A stretch of DNA of 64,000 nt from Yeosuana marina (lineage in GTDB: Bacteria > Bacteroidota > Bacteroidia > Flavobacteriales > Flavobacteriaceae), in the NCBI RefSeq assembly GCF_011762485.1, contig NZ_JAAKGI010000014.1, positions 44,362 to 108,361 on the forward strand, read 5' to 3'. Positions 35,033 through 44,391 of this stretch are shown here, piece after piece (within the stretch, counting starts at the first letter, position 1; each line of letters opens with the position of its first letter). The notes beneath the pieces were generated by a model. That model was not told the DNA's origin. It ran no database searches and saw only the letters and a program-made list of their open reading frames with translations. Both the position numbers and the translations under genes were made by a program.

Positions 35033-35132
35033 TCTATCTTAAAGTCTTTTATTTTTGATACTAAAAGCAGTAATTTGGCATAGTTTTTTGAGTTAAGTAT
35101 TTTAGCCAAAAATCTATAGTTAATCCATCTTT

Positions 35133-38051
35133 ATGCGTTATTTCAAAATTGCTTTTTTAGTATTTTTTAGTGTTCAAATTGTTTTAAGTCAAAGTTCAAA
35201 AGACCCTCTATTGAGCTCCAATACCTATGCTCAACAACGATGGGTAGATAGTATTTATAACACCTTGACCCTCAAAGAAAAAATAGGCCAATTATATACT
35301 GTTCAGGTATTTTCTAATGAAGATGAAGTTTCTAAAAAAAAGATTATTGAGTTAATCAAGGATTATAATATTGGCGGTATTATATATTCAAAAGGAGATC
35401 CAGTAAGTCAAGCTAAACTTGATAATGAGTTGCAAGGAGTTTCAAGGATTCCTTTATTGGTTAGTATGGATGCAGAGTGGGGTTTAAGCATGCGATTAGA
35501 TTCTACATTCGCTTTTCCGTGGAATATGACTCTTGGTGCTATCAAGGATAATAAGTTAATAGAACAGGTTGGAAGACAAATAGGAGAGCATTGCAAGCGT
35601 TTGGGTGTTCATCTAAATTTTGCTCCTGTGGTTGATATCAATACCAATCCTAAAAACCCAATTATTGGAAATCGCTCTTTTGGCGAAGATCGTGATAATG
35701 TTACCGAAAAAGCTTTAGCCTTTATGAAGGGTATGCAAAGTGCTGGTGTTTTGGCCAATGCCAAACATTTTCCAGGTCATGGTGATACCGAAACAGATTC
35801 GCATAAAACCTTACCAACTATTGATTTTGATGCACAACGGATTGATTCTGTAGAAATGTATCCGTATAAAAAACTGATTAAGCAAGGACTCTCTAGTGTG
35901 ATGGTAGCTCATTTAAATGTTCCGAGTTTAGAAACAAAATCAGATTATCCATCATCATTATCAAATCATATTATAACGGATATTTTAAAAGATTCGTTGG
36001 GGTTTAAAGGACTTGTTATTTCTGACGCACTTACTATGAAAGGCGTTGCCGATTTTGACGAAGCTGGAGACATTGATTTAGCTGCATTTCTAGCAGGAAA
36101 TGATATCCTTTTGATGTCTGAAGATCCAGCGATAGGAATTTCTAAAATTACAGATGCTTATTATGAAGGTAAAATAACTGAAGAACGTTTAGAATATTCA
36201 GTAAAGAAAATTTTAAAGGCTAAATTTAAAGTAGGATTAAATCATTATAAACCTGTTGAAGTTTCTAACTTAGTTAATGATTTAAACAAGGTTAAAGATG
36301 ATGTTTTATACGAAGATTTGATTGAAAATGCATTAACTGTGGTAAAAAACAAGTCAGACATATTACCATTGAGACGTTTAGAAACCAAACGTATTGCGTA
36401 TGTAAAAATGGGAGATGATGACGGATCGTATTTTTTAGACGAATTAAAAAAGTATACGAAGATTCATGAGGTTAAAGCTGACAAATTAGATGAATTAATA
36501 GCCCAGTTACAATCGTATAACACCGTAATTATTGGATTTCATCGATCAAATGATAACCCATGGAAAAGCTATGAGTTTACTGATAAGGAATTGACTTGGC
36601 TATATGAAATAGCACGAACGAATACCGTTATTTTAGATGCATTCGTTAAACCTTATGCACTTTCAGATTTGCATACCATAGAGAATATCGAAGGCATTAT
36701 CATGAGTTATCAAAACAGTCCAATAGCTCAACAAAAATCTGCTCAGTTAATTTTTGGAGCTATTCCCTCTAAAGGAAGTTTACCTGTTTCCGTAGGAGAT
36801 TTTTTTAAGGTTGGAGATGGAATTAAAAACAATCCTTTACAGCGTTTAAGTTATACTATTCCAGAGCGTGTTGGAATGAGTTCAGAAAAACTCAAAAAGA
36901 TTGATTCTGTTGCGCAATATGCTATAGATCATAAAATGACACCTGGAATTCAATTGTTAGTCGCTAGAAGAGGAAAGGTTATTTACAATAAAAATTTCGG
37001 CAAACACACTTACGATGGTGAAGAGAAGGTGACTTCTAATGACATTTATGATTTAGCATCATTAACAAAAATATTGGCAACCTTGCCTTTATTTATGGAA
37101 TTAGAAGAGCAAGGCATTGTATCATTAGATAATAAAGTATCTGATTTTTTACCAGAATACAAAACATCAAATAAAAAGAATATTACTTTTAAACAAATGC
37201 TTTCTCATTATGCGCGATTAAAACCTTGGATCCCGTTTTATGCAGCGACGCTAGATCCTGTAACTAAAGAACCAAGTCCAAAATACTACAGAAATGGTTA
37301 TAGTAGTAAGTTTAATATTGAAGTGGGTAAAAATTTATATTTAAGAAGTGATTATCCCGATTCAATGCAGACGATAATAAAAGATAGCAAATTATTGAGT
37401 CATTTACGATATAGATATAGTGATTTACCATATTATATTTTAAAGAAATTTATTGAGAAACATTACGACAAACCTTTAGATGAATTGGTACAAGATCATT
37501 TTTATGAATCGTTAGGAGCTAATATGACTATGTATAATCCTTATCGTAAAATAAGAGACAAGAACATTGTACCCACTGAAATAGATGATTATTACAGGCA
37601 TCAAGAAATCCGTGGCTATGTGAATGATAGAGGAGCCGCCATGGAGAATGGAGTAGGTGGACATGCAGGTGTTTTTAGTAATGCTAATGATGTAGCTAAA
37701 ATTATGCAAATGTATTTACAAAAAGGATTTTATGGAGGAAAGCGCTATTTTAAACCAGAAACTATCGATAAATTTAATACATGTTATTATTGTAGTAGAG
37801 ATAATAGGCGAGGTGTAGGATTTGATAAACCGCAGTTAGAAGAGGAAGGACCTACATGTGGGTGTGTGTCCATGACAAGTTTTGGACATTCTGGTTTTAC
37901 TGGCACCTATGCATGGGCTGATCCAGAGAAAGACATAGTATACGTATTTTTAGCAAACAGAACCTACCCACATGTAGGAGCAAATATATTGCTAAAAGAA
38001 AATATTAGAACAAAAATTCAACGCTTGATATATGAAGCAATTGTTGATTAA
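35133..38051 (+). CDS. GH3 beta-N-acetylhexosaminidase-like protein fused to serine beta-lactamase-like domain
   Basis: A 972-residue exported protein (signal peptide ending IVLSQ, residue 20). Residues about 35-370 form a GH3 TIM barrel with AKHFPGHGDTETDSH, the KHxPGHG...H motif of NagZ-type N-acetylglucosaminidases, and the nucleophile in VISDALTMKG. A second GH3-associated region follows to about 575. Residues about 590-970 form a serine hydrolase of the beta-lactamase/class C type with SLTK (S643, K646), Tyr in the YSDLPYY segment and HSGFTG. Likely role: processing of cell-wall GlcNAc-containing material in the periplasm, with the second domain acting as a D,D-peptidase or esterase, or being non-catalytic. 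bshA follows after 14 nt. Confidence 0.88.
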   Translation: MRYFKIAFLVFFSVQIVLSQSSKDPLLSSNTYAQQRWVDSIYNTLTLKEKIGQLYTVQVFSNEDEVSKKKIIELIKDYNIGGIIYSKGDPVSQAKLDNELQGVSRIPLLVSMDAEWGLSMRLDSTFAFPWNMTLGAIKDNKLIEQVGRQIGEHCKRLGVHLNFAPVVDINTNPKNPIIGNRSFGEDRDNVTEKALAFMKGMQSAGVLANAKHFPGHGDTETDSHKTLPTIDFDAQRIDSVEMYPYKKLIKQGLSSVMVAHLNVPSLETKSDYPSSLSNHIITDILKDSLGFKGLVISDALTMKGVADFDEAGDIDLAAFLAGNDILLMSEDPAIGISKITDAYYEGKITEERLEYSVKKILKAKFKVGLNHYKPVEVSNLVNDLNKVKDDVLYEDLIENALTVVKNKSDILPLRRLETKRIAYVKMGDDDGSYFLDELKKYTKIHEVKADKLDELIAQLQSYNTVIIGFHRSNDNPWKSYEFTDKELTWLYEIARTNTVILDAFVKPYALSDLHTIENIEGIIMSYQNSPIAQQKSAQLIFGAIPSKGSLPVSVGDFFKVGDGIKNNPLQRLSYTIPERVGMSSEKLKKIDSVAQYAIDHKMTPGIQLLVARRGKVIYNKNFGKHTYDGEEKVTSNDIYDLASLTKILATLPLFMELEEQGIVSLDNKVSDFLPEYKTSNKKNITFKQMLSHYARLKPWIPFYAATLDPVTKEPSPKYYRNGYSSKFNIEVGKNLYLRSDYPDSMQTIIKDSKLLSHLRYRYSDLPYYILKKFIEKHYDKPLDELVQDHFYESLGANMTMYNPYRKIRDKNIVPTEIDDYYRHQEIRGYVNDRGAAMENGVGGHAGVFSNANDVAKIMQMYLQKGFYGGKRYFKPETIDKFNTCYYCSRDNRRGVGFDKPQLEEEGPTCGCVSMTSFGHSGFTGTYAWADPEKDIVYVFLANRTYPHVGANILLKENIRTKIQRLIYEAIVD

Positions 38052-38065
38052 AAAAAAATATTAGT

Positions 38066-39202
38066 ATGAAAATAGGTATTGTTTGTTATCCTACATTTGG
38101 AGGAAGTGGTGTAGTTGCTACAGAATTAGGTTTAGAACTTTCTAAACGCGGACATGAAATTCATTTTATAACTTATAACCAACCTGTACGGTTAGAGTTA
38201 TTGAGTAATAATGTTCATTATCATGAAGTAACTGTTCCAGAATACCCGCTATTTCATTATCTACCTTATGAGTTAGCATTATCAAGTAAATTAGTTGATA
38301 TGGTGAAACTTCATAAAATAGAGGTTTTACATGTACATTATGCTATTCCACATGCCTATGCAGCTTATATGGCAAAAAAAATGCTACAAGAAGACGGAAT
38401 TTATGTACCTATTGTAACAACCCTTCATGGCACAGATATTACGCTTGTTGGGAGTCATCCGTTTTACAAAACAGCGGTTACCTTTAGTATCAATAAATCT
38501 GATGCAGTAACTTCAGTATCTCAAAGTTTAAAAGAGGATACATTGCGTTTATTTGATATAAAGAATGATATTACTGTAGTGCCTAATTTTATTGATTTAG
38601 ACAAATACTCTAATTCCTTTAAAGGCTGTCAACGCGCTATGATGGCCAAAGAAAATGAAAAAATAATAACACATATTAGTAACCTTAGGGCCGTAAAAAG
38701 AGTTAAAGATGTTATTAGTATATTTTATAATATCCAAAAGAAACTTCCGGCAAAATTAATGTTGGTAGGCGAAGGGCCAGAGCGCGAAAATATCGAGATG
38801 CAATGTCAAAAATTAGGCATATCAGATAAAGTTGTTTTCTTTGGGAAAAGTAATGAGATTGATAAAATACTGTGTTTTAGTGATTTGTTTTTACTGCCGT
38901 CAGAAACAGAAAGCTTTGGATTAGCGGCATTAGAAGCTATGGCCTCTAGTACAGCTGTCATATCAAGTAATACAGGCGGTATTCCAGAAGTTAATATACA
39001 TGGTGTTTCTGGGTTTTTAAGTGATGTAGGTGATGTAGAAGACATGTCAAAAAATGCTATTTATATATTGAGTGATGAAAATCGTTTGGAAACTTTTAAA
39101 AGAAATGCCAGAAAGGAAGCTTTAAAATATGATCTTCATAAAATAGTTCCTCAATATGAGGCTATTTACCAAGCCACCTTATCCCGATGTTTAACGTTGT
39201 AA
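38066..39202 (+). CDS. bshA: N-acetyl-alpha-D-glucosaminyl L-malate synthase (bacillithiol synthesis)
   Basis: A 378-residue GT4 glycosyltransferase that transfers GlcNAc from UDP-GlcNAc to L-malate, the first step of bacillithiol synthesis. It begins with the BshA-typical IGIVCYPTFGGSGVVATELG. It contains THGTDITLVG in the malate-binding region and the nucleotide-sugar site PSETESFGLAALEAMA with conserved Glu residues, followed by SNTGGIPEV. The family length (~375) matches. The remaining bacillithiol genes (bshB, bshC) are not in the window. Co-transcription with the GH3 fusion gene is likely (14-nt gap). Confidence 0.92.
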   Translation: MKIGIVCYPTFGGSGVVATELGLELSKRGHEIHFITYNQPVRLELLSNNVHYHEVTVPEYPLFHYLPYELALSSKLVDMVKLHKIEVLHVHYAIPHAYAAYMAKKMLQEDGIYVPIVTTLHGTDITLVGSHPFYKTAVTFSINKSDAVTSVSQSLKEDTLRLFDIKNDITVVPNFIDLDKYSNSFKGCQRAMMAKENEKIITHISNLRAVKRVKDVISIFYNIQKKLPAKLMLVGEGPERENIEMQCQKLGISDKVVFFGKSNEIDKILCFSDLFLLPSETESFGLAALEAMASSTAVISSNTGGIPEVNIHGVSGFLSDVGDVEDMSKNAIYILSDENRLETFKRNARKEALKYDLHKIVPQYEAIYQATLSRCLTL

Positions 39203-39275
39203 TCATTTTTCTTATTAAGTTTAATTAATGTTGTATATTTAGTAATAACTAAACAATAACTTAAATAAAAACAAT

Positions 39276-39587
39276 ATGAAAAAAACAGTGTTTTATTTAG
39301 TAATAGTGATATTATTAAGTGTATTCCCCAGTACAGTTATGGCATCAGAAAAAGTTCCAGTAACAGCTGAAAAACCAGTTACAGAAATTCCTGCTGAAGT
39401 AAAAACAATGCTTAATCGATTAGAAGAGATTAAGGATATGGATAAATCTGATTTAAAATCATCAGAACGAAAAGAACTTAGAAAAGAAGTTAGAGAAATA
39501 AAAAAGACCCTAAAATCATCTGGTCGCGGAATATATATATCTACAGGAGCCATTATTATCATTTTATTGATTTTGTTGCTTTTATAG
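39276..39587 (+). CDS. Small envelope protein with signal sequence and C-terminal TM helix
   Basis: A 103-residue protein of unknown function. It has an N-terminal signal peptide (VFYLVIVILLSVFPSTVMA), a charged helical middle (residues about 45-83, rich in Lys and Glu, likely coiled coil) and a very hydrophobic C-terminal helix (GAIIIILLILLLL). Such a layout suggests a membrane-tethered periplasmic or inner-membrane helix, in the style of stress-linked membrane peptides. A bidirectional terminator separates it from the convergent gene on the other strand. Confidence 0.7.
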   Translation: MKKTVFYLVIVILLSVFPSTVMASEKVPVTAEKPVTEIPAEVKTMLNRLEEIKDMDKSDLKSSERKELRKEVREIKKTLKSSGRGIYISTGAIIIILLILLLL

Positions 39588-39611
39588 TAATAGTATATAA
39601 ATAATATGCAT

Positions 39612-39642
39612 AAAAAAAAGCGCCTATTAGGCGCTTTTTTTG
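39612..39642. terminator. Bidirectional intrinsic terminator
   Basis: The stem AGCGCC/GGCGCT with a 5-nt loop is extended by a flanking A run on the left and a T run on the right. It can therefore terminate both the plus-strand gene ending at 39587 and the minus-strand gene ending at 39657. Confidence 0.88.
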
Positions 39643-39656
39643 TTATAAAATCTTTA

Positions 39657-40133
39657 TTAAAATTGATATCTAATTCCTAAGGCAATGTCAAAAACAGTGT
39701 TATCTGTAAAATCATTATTACCTATTTCTGGTCTAAAATCTAACGACAATTGTAATGGAATATCAAAGCTATATTCAATACCTATGTCACCAGCAATAAA
39801 AAAAGATGTTTGACTATCATTTAATTGGTTTTTACCATCAAAAGAAGCTATACCACCCCCGGCACCAGCATACCAATTAAAATCACCATCTAAAGGAAAT
39901 ACCCATTGATATAATCCTGTAAGTTTAAAAGCATCATAGTTGTTTCCATTTCTCCATCCTAAATCCAATTCTAAACGGTTGCTTTCAGAAAGCGCCCGTT
40001 GATATGAAATTTCGGCACCTAAACCATCACTATCTCCTAATCGCAAACCAAGAGCGTTATTGGATATTTCTTGAGCATTTGATACTGCAGTAAAGCTAAT
40101 AAAAGCAATGGCAACTAAAAATAATTTTTTCAT
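39657..40133 (-). CDS. Small outer-membrane beta-barrel protein
   Basis: A 158-residue protein with a signal peptide (ending AVSNAQ, residue 21) and about eight amphipathic strands, such as LGLRLGDSDGLGAEISYQRA, RLELDLGWRNG, NWYAGAGGGIASF and FFIAGDIGIEYSF, ending with FDIALGIRYQF. The terminal Phe and this size fit OmpA/OmpX-like eight-stranded barrels. The role is unknown. It is monocistronic, between a shared terminator and a long AT-rich upstream region. Confidence 0.75.
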   Translation of the reverse strand: MKKLFLVAIAFISFTAVSNAQEISNNALGLRLGDSDGLGAEISYQRALSESNRLELDLGWRNGNNYDAFKLTGLYQWVFPLDGDFNWYAGAGGGIASFDGKNQLNDSQTSFFIAGDIGIEYSFDIPLQLSLDFRPEIGNNDFTDNTVFDIALGIRYQF

Positions 40134-40486
40134 AAGTTAAAAGTTTTTGTTTCTAAATTGTACATATATACGAGCTAAATGATTAAAAAGCCCATTTTTT
40201 TAATTCAAAGTATTATTTCAAAAATAACGCCAAACTTTTATTTTTATTTAATTAAAAATAATTTATCTCGCGTGTCATATTAAATAGATCTGTTAAGGTC
40301 TCATTTACAAGTGTTAATAAAAACAATAGTGTTTTGTGAACTTTAAATTTCCATGTCAGTTTATAATTAAAAAAATAAAAATCATAATTTAATTCGCTAT
40401 ATCACTATTACTTTTTTGATTAAATACAGTATTTCAATTTTTGTTTCTCTAATAATAGATTTACTTTAGCGTAAAAATATTTATTT
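40134..40486. other. Divergent intergenic region, small OMP / aroC
   Basis: These 353 bp are strongly AT rich without a credible ORF or RNA gene. CAAAAATA at 40219-40226 is a minus-strand TATTTTTG box that could serve the small OMP gene with a ~85-nt leader. The aroC promoter candidate is listed separately. Confidence 0.45.
40441..40469 (+). promoter_or_regulatory. Candidate promoter of aroC
   Basis: TTG (40441-40443), an 18-nt spacer and TACTTTAG (40462-40469) form a TAnnTTTG box with one mismatch. The resulting leader would be only about 10-12 nt. Confidence 0.35.
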
Positions 40487-41551
40487 ATGGCTGGAAATTC
40501 CTTTGGAAAATTATTTACGCTAACGACGTATGGTGAGTCTCACGGTCCTGCATTAGGAGGTGTTATTGATGGTTGTCCGTCAGGAATTGAATTAGATTTA
40601 GATGCCATACAAAACGAACTAAACAGAAGAAAACCAGGCCAATCAGCTATTGTTACACAACGAAAGGAGCCTGATACGGTTAAATTTCATTCAGGTATTT
40701 TTGAAGGTAAAACAACAGGAACTACTATTGGTTTTGTTATAGAAAATACCAACCAAAAATCTCATGATTATACACATATAAAGGATAGTTACAGACCTAG
40801 TCATGCAGATTATGTTTATGACAAGAAATATGGATTTAGAGACTATCGCGGTGGCGGACGTAGTTCTGCCAGAGAAACTGCTTGTCGTGTTGTAGCTGGG
40901 GGCATAGCAAAACAAATGCTTAAAGGCATAGAAATTAGGGCTTACGTGTCTGCCGTTGGCACGATGAAACTGGACAAACCGTATACCGAATTAGATCTTA
41001 CTAAAACGGAATCTAATATCGTTCGTTGTCCAGATGTAGATATGGCTGCGAGTATGGAATCATATATAAAAGAGGTACGCGCTAAAGGCAATACAGTTGG
41101 AGGTATTGTTAGTTGTGTTATAAAAAATGTGCCAGTCGGATTAGGAGAACCTGTTTTCGATAAATTGCACGCTGAATTAGGTAAAGCTATGCTATCAATA
41201 AATGCGGTAAAAGGATTTGAGTATGGTAGCGGATTCCATGGTAGTACCATGTATGGTAGCGATCATAACGACTCGTTTAATAGTGATGGTACCACAAAAA
41301 CCAATTATTCAGGTGGTATTCAAGGAGGCATAAGTAATGGAATGGACATTTATTTTAATGTGGCATTTAAGCCTGTCGCAACCCTTATTCAAAAATATGA
41401 AACGATAGATAAAGAAGGAAATACAGTAGAAATGCAAGGTAAAGGACGTCACGACCCTTGTGTTGTTCCTAGAGCTGTGCCCATTGTTGAAGCTATGGCT
41501 GCATTGGTTTTGGCGGATTATCACCTTTTAAATAAACTAACTAAGTTATAA
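40487..41551 (+). CDS. aroC: Chorismate synthase
   Basis: Makes chorismate from 5-enolpyruvylshikimate 3-phosphate using reduced FMN, the last step of the shikimate pathway, in the cytosol. The 354-residue protein begins [20 protein letters not shown] with the first conserved His. It contains [34 protein letters not shown] and, near the C-terminus, [18 protein letters not shown], all chorismate synthase signatures. It is the first gene of a three-gene run; the symporter gene starts one base after its stop. Confidence 0.97.
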   Translation: MAGNSFGKLFTLTTYGESHGPALGGVIDGCPSGIELDLDAIQNELNRRKPGQSAIVTQRKEPDTVKFHSGIFEGKTTGTTIGFVIENTNQKSHDYTHIKDSYRPSHADYVYDKKYGFRDYRGGGRSSARETACRVVAGGIAKQMLKGIEIRAYVSAVGTMKLDKPYTELDLTKTESNIVRCPDVDMAASMESYIKEVRAKGNTVGGIVSCVIKNVPVGLGEPVFDKLHAELGKAMLSINAVKGFEYGSGFHGSTMYGSDHNDSFNSDGTTKTNYSGGIQGGISNGMDIYFNVAFKPVATLIQKYETIDKEGNTVEMQGKGRHDPCVVPRAVPIVEAMAALVLADYHLLNKLTKL

Positions 41552-41552
41552 T

Positions 41553-42998
41553 ATGAAAAAGCTAGCACTGCATTGGAAAATTCTTATCGGAATGATATTA
41601 GGTATCATATGGGCATTATTATCTAGCTCATTAGGATGGAGTGCCTTTACCATTAATTGGATAGATCCATTTGGTACTATTTTTATTAATCTTTTAAAAC
41701 TTATCGCAGTTCCGTTAGTCTTGTTTTCCATTATAAGTGGCGTTGCTAATATTGGTGATCCAGCAAGCTTGGGTAGAATGGGAGGAAAGACATTGCTTGT
41801 TTATCTTATAACTACTGTTATGGCCATTTCTCTAGGGCTGTTATTAGTGAATACAATTAAACCGGGTAAATTAATTGATAAACAAAGTAGAATTGATAAT
41901 AGAATCAGTTATGAAATTTGGGCCAGTTCCCAAGGCTATCAAATAAAGGATGGGATTAATTATCTACAAGATCCAGCTTTTTTTGAACGCGCACAGGAAA
42001 TTTCAAAACTATCTCATGCAGAATTAAAAGAAGCTTCAGTTTCAGATAAGTTAGAAAAAGCTAATAAACGCAAAGAAACCACACCTCTTCAACCCTTAGT
42101 TGATATTGTGCCAGACAACTTTTTTTATTCACTTTCCAATAATGGCTTAATGTTGCAAATCATCTTTTTTGCCATCTTTTTTGGCGTTTGTTTATTATTT
42201 ATTCCTAATGATAAATCACAACCCGTTTTAAACTTAGTAGATGGCATAAATGAGGTCTTTCTTAAAATGGTTGATTTGGTTATGCAAGCAGCTCCGTTTT
42301 TTGTTTTCGCCTTATTAGCTGGTGTAGTGAGTAAAATGGCTGGAGATGATATTGGTAAAGTAGTTGAAATATTTAAGGGATTAAGTTGGTACTCCCTAAC
42401 TGTTCTTATAGGCCTTTTATTCATGATTTTTGTTGCCTACCCAATTATTTTAAAACTTTTTGTGAAGAAAATTCCATATACAGGTTTTTTTAAAGCTATG
42501 AGTCCAGCACAAACCTTGGCCTTTTCAACATCCAGTAGTGCAGCTACATTACCAGTTACTATGGAATGTGTAGAGCAGAACTTAGGAGTTGATAAAAAAG
42601 TAAGCAGCTTCGTCTTGCCCATCGGTGCGACCGTTAACATGGACGGAACTAGTTTATACCAAGCGGTTGCTGTTATATTTTTAGCACAATTGCATATGAT
42701 TGATTTAACACTTGGACAGCAATTAACCATTGTCCTCACGACTACGTTGGCGTCTATTGGTTCTGCGGCAGTACCTAGTGCGGGTTTAGTAATGCTTATT
42801 ATTGTATTGGATTCCGTAGGGTTAAATCCAGCTTGGATTGCTATTATCTTTCCGGTTGATAGAGTTTTGGATATGTTCAGAACGGTGGTTAATGTAACAG
42901 GTGATGCTACGGTATGTTCTATTATCGCTGATGGCGAAAATATGTTGGATTATCATGACGATAAAGATCCAACAGAAACTTTTGATTTAGATTCTTGA
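41553..42998 (+). CDS. Dicarboxylate/amino acid:cation symporter (DAACS/GltP family)
   Basis: A 481-residue inner-membrane transporter with about eight transmembrane helices and two re-entrant loops. The serine-rich hairpin AFSTSSSAATLPVTMECVE and the conserved VLPIGATVNMDGTSLYQ (NMDGT motif, TM7) and SAAVPSAGLVML (HP2) are typical. Family knowledge: imports glutamate, aspartate or C4-dicarboxylates with Na+ or H+. An extended polar loop at about 110-180 is longer than in GltP. The substrate cannot be settled from sequence. It lies one base after aroC and four bases before the sulfurtransferase. Confidence 0.9.
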   Translation: MKKLALHWKILIGMILGIIWALLSSSLGWSAFTINWIDPFGTIFINLLKLIAVPLVLFSIISGVANIGDPASLGRMGGKTLLVYLITTVMAISLGLLLVNTIKPGKLIDKQSRIDNRISYEIWASSQGYQIKDGINYLQDPAFFERAQEISKLSHAELKEASVSDKLEKANKRKETTPLQPLVDIVPDNFFYSLSNNGLMLQIIFFAIFFGVCLLFIPNDKSQPVLNLVDGINEVFLKMVDLVMQAAPFFVFALLAGVVSKMAGDDIGKVVEIFKGLSWYSLTVLIGLLFMIFVAYPIILKLFVKKIPYTGFFKAMSPAQTLAFSTSSSAATLPVTMECVEQNLGVDKKVSSFVLPIGATVNMDGTSLYQAVAVIFLAQLHMIDLTLGQQLTIVLTTTLASIGSAAVPSAGLVMLIIVLDSVGLNPAWIAIIFPVDRVLDMFRTVVNVTGDATVCSIIADGENMLDYHDDKDPTETFDLDS

Positions 42999-43002
42999 TT
43001 AT

Positions 43003-43833
43003 ATGGGAAGATTAGTTATTTCTGAACCTGTTGTATCTGTGGAATGGCTTCATTCCAATTTAAATGCTGAAAATATAATTATTTTAGATGCCAGTATTAA
43101 AAAGGTTGTGGGTAATGACAATTCTAAATCTGAAATACAAATACCAAATACATGTTTTTTTGATTTAAAAAATGCGTTTAGTGATCCCTCTGCGCAGTTT
43201 CCAAGCACGTTTCCGTCTGAAGAACAATTTACCAAAGAAGCACAAGCCCTAGGAATTAATAAAGACAGTGCTATTGTGGTTTATGATGATAAAGGTATTT
43301 ATTCAAGTGCAAGAGCATGGTGGTTGTTTAAAGCAATGGGACACAACAATGTGGCCGTTTTAAATGGCGGATTACCCGAATGGATTCAATCAGGTTATAA
43401 AAAGGAAGCAAAAAAAGAAGTTCAATTTAGTAAAGGTAATTTTGAAGCACATTACCAGTCAAAATTCATGAAATTTTTTGACGATGTTAAACAGGCGTCT
43501 TTATCGAAATCACATACAATCATGGATGCGCGTTCTGAAGCAAGATTTAAAAGTTTGGTGCCAGAACCACGAGAAGGATTGCGAAGTGGAACCATTCCTA
43601 ATTCTGTTAATTTGCCGTATGAAGATTTATTAGAAGGCAATGTACTAAAACCTAGAGACGTTATTGAAGCTAAATTTCGAAAAATGGTTCAAAAAGAAGC
43701 CCTTATTATTTTTTCTTGTGGCTCAGGGATTACTGCTTGTGTACTGGCTTTAGGAGCTGAAATGTCTGGCTACAAAAATATTTCAGTTTATGATGGTTCT
43801 TGGACAGAGTGGGGTAGTTTAGTACCTGAATAA
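43003..43833 (+). CDS. sseA: 3-mercaptopyruvate/thiosulfate sulfurtransferase
   Basis: A 276-residue protein made of two rhodanese domains (about 1-140 and 155-276). The catalytic C239 lies in FSCGSGITAC; the CGSGxTA loop is characteristic of 3-mercaptopyruvate sulfurtransferases rather than thiosulfate rhodaneses (CRKGVT). It moves sulfane sulfur to acceptors such as thiols or cyanide. The N-terminal domain lacks a catalytic Cys, as usual. It is the last gene after aroC and the symporter; no signal peptide is seen. Convergent with the DCC1 gene. Confidence 0.88.
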   Translation: MGRLVISEPVVSVEWLHSNLNAENIIILDASIKKVVGNDNSKSEIQIPNTCFFDLKNAFSDPSAQFPSTFPSEEQFTKEAQALGINKDSAIVVYDDKGIYSSARAWWLFKAMGHNNVAVLNGGLPEWIQSGYKKEAKKEVQFSKGNFEAHYQSKFMKFFDDVKQASLSKSHTIMDARSEARFKSLVPEPREGLRSGTIPNSVNLPYEDLLEGNVLKPRDVIEAKFRKMVQKEALIIFSCGSGITACVLALGAEMSGYKNISVYDGSWTEWGSLVPE

Positions 43834-43918
43834 GGTCTATTTTAAAGTTTCTAGATACCAATTCACTCGAAGTGACAAGAATGTTTACAGTTATGTTTTT
43901 AGTTCGAATAAATATTGA

Positions 43919-43938
43919 GACACAAAATATTTTGTATC
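43919..43938. repeat. Palindrome between convergent genes
   Basis: GACACAAAAT/ATTTTGTATC is a 20-bp near-perfect palindrome (one mismatched pair) in the 141-bp gap between the sulfurtransferase and DCC1 genes. It may be part of a dispersed repeat or a weak bidirectional terminator; there is no T run. Confidence 0.4.
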
Positions 43939-43974
43939 GAGAATCTATTGACTTTGTGTGATTAAGTGAAAAAC

Positions 43975-44391
43975 CTATTCTAAAAATTTACTTTTTAGTT
44001 CTGGTGTGGGAATCATGCAAGATTCTTTTTTACCATACCATTTGTATCTGTTTTTAGCAATATAATCATATACCCAATTGCGAATAAAAGCAGGCACAAT
44101 TAAAAAAACACTCAGTATACTATTTGGAAAACCTAAATAATAGGCGATTTTTAAGGCGGCAGTAGATTTATAACTAATACCTTCTTTCGTAGTGTATAAC
44201 AAAATAGAATCTGTTTTTTTTGTGTCTATTTTGTACTCTTTGATTAGTTGTTGTCCAACCTCACTTTGTAAAGCAGCAAGCATAAAAATATTGTTTTTGT
44301 CATGCTTTATAACATATTGTACTGAGCTGTTGCAGAGATTACAAACCCCGTCAAATAAGATTAGTTTTTTGTTTTGAGGAAGATTTATCAT
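43975..44391 (-). CDS. DCC1-like thiol-disulfide oxidoreductase family protein
   Basis: A 138-residue protein of the DCC (DUF393) family, named for its DxxCxxC motif, seen here as LFDGVCNLC with C17 and C20. The rest contains IFMLAALQSEVGQQLIKEY and the typical KSTAALKIAYYLG, then a C-terminal YDYIAKNRYKWYG. It has a predicted thioredoxin-like fold with a redox Cys pair; no substrate is known. Its ATG lies 41 nt inside the end of the ClC gene, in another frame, so the two are translationally linked. Confidence 0.87.
   Translation of the reverse strand: MINLPQNKKLILFDGVCNLCNSSVQYVIKHDKNNIFMLAALQSEVGQQLIKEYKIDTKKTDSILLYTTKEGISYKSTAALKIAYYLGFPNSILSVFLIVPAFIRNWVYDYIAKNRYKWYGKKESCMIPTPELKSKFLE

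Noticed and set aside
44351..44391. ClC and DCC1 genes overlapping by 41 nt as a frameshifted fusion
   Set aside because: Both proteins have complete domains and normal ends, and translational overlap is common in compact operons.
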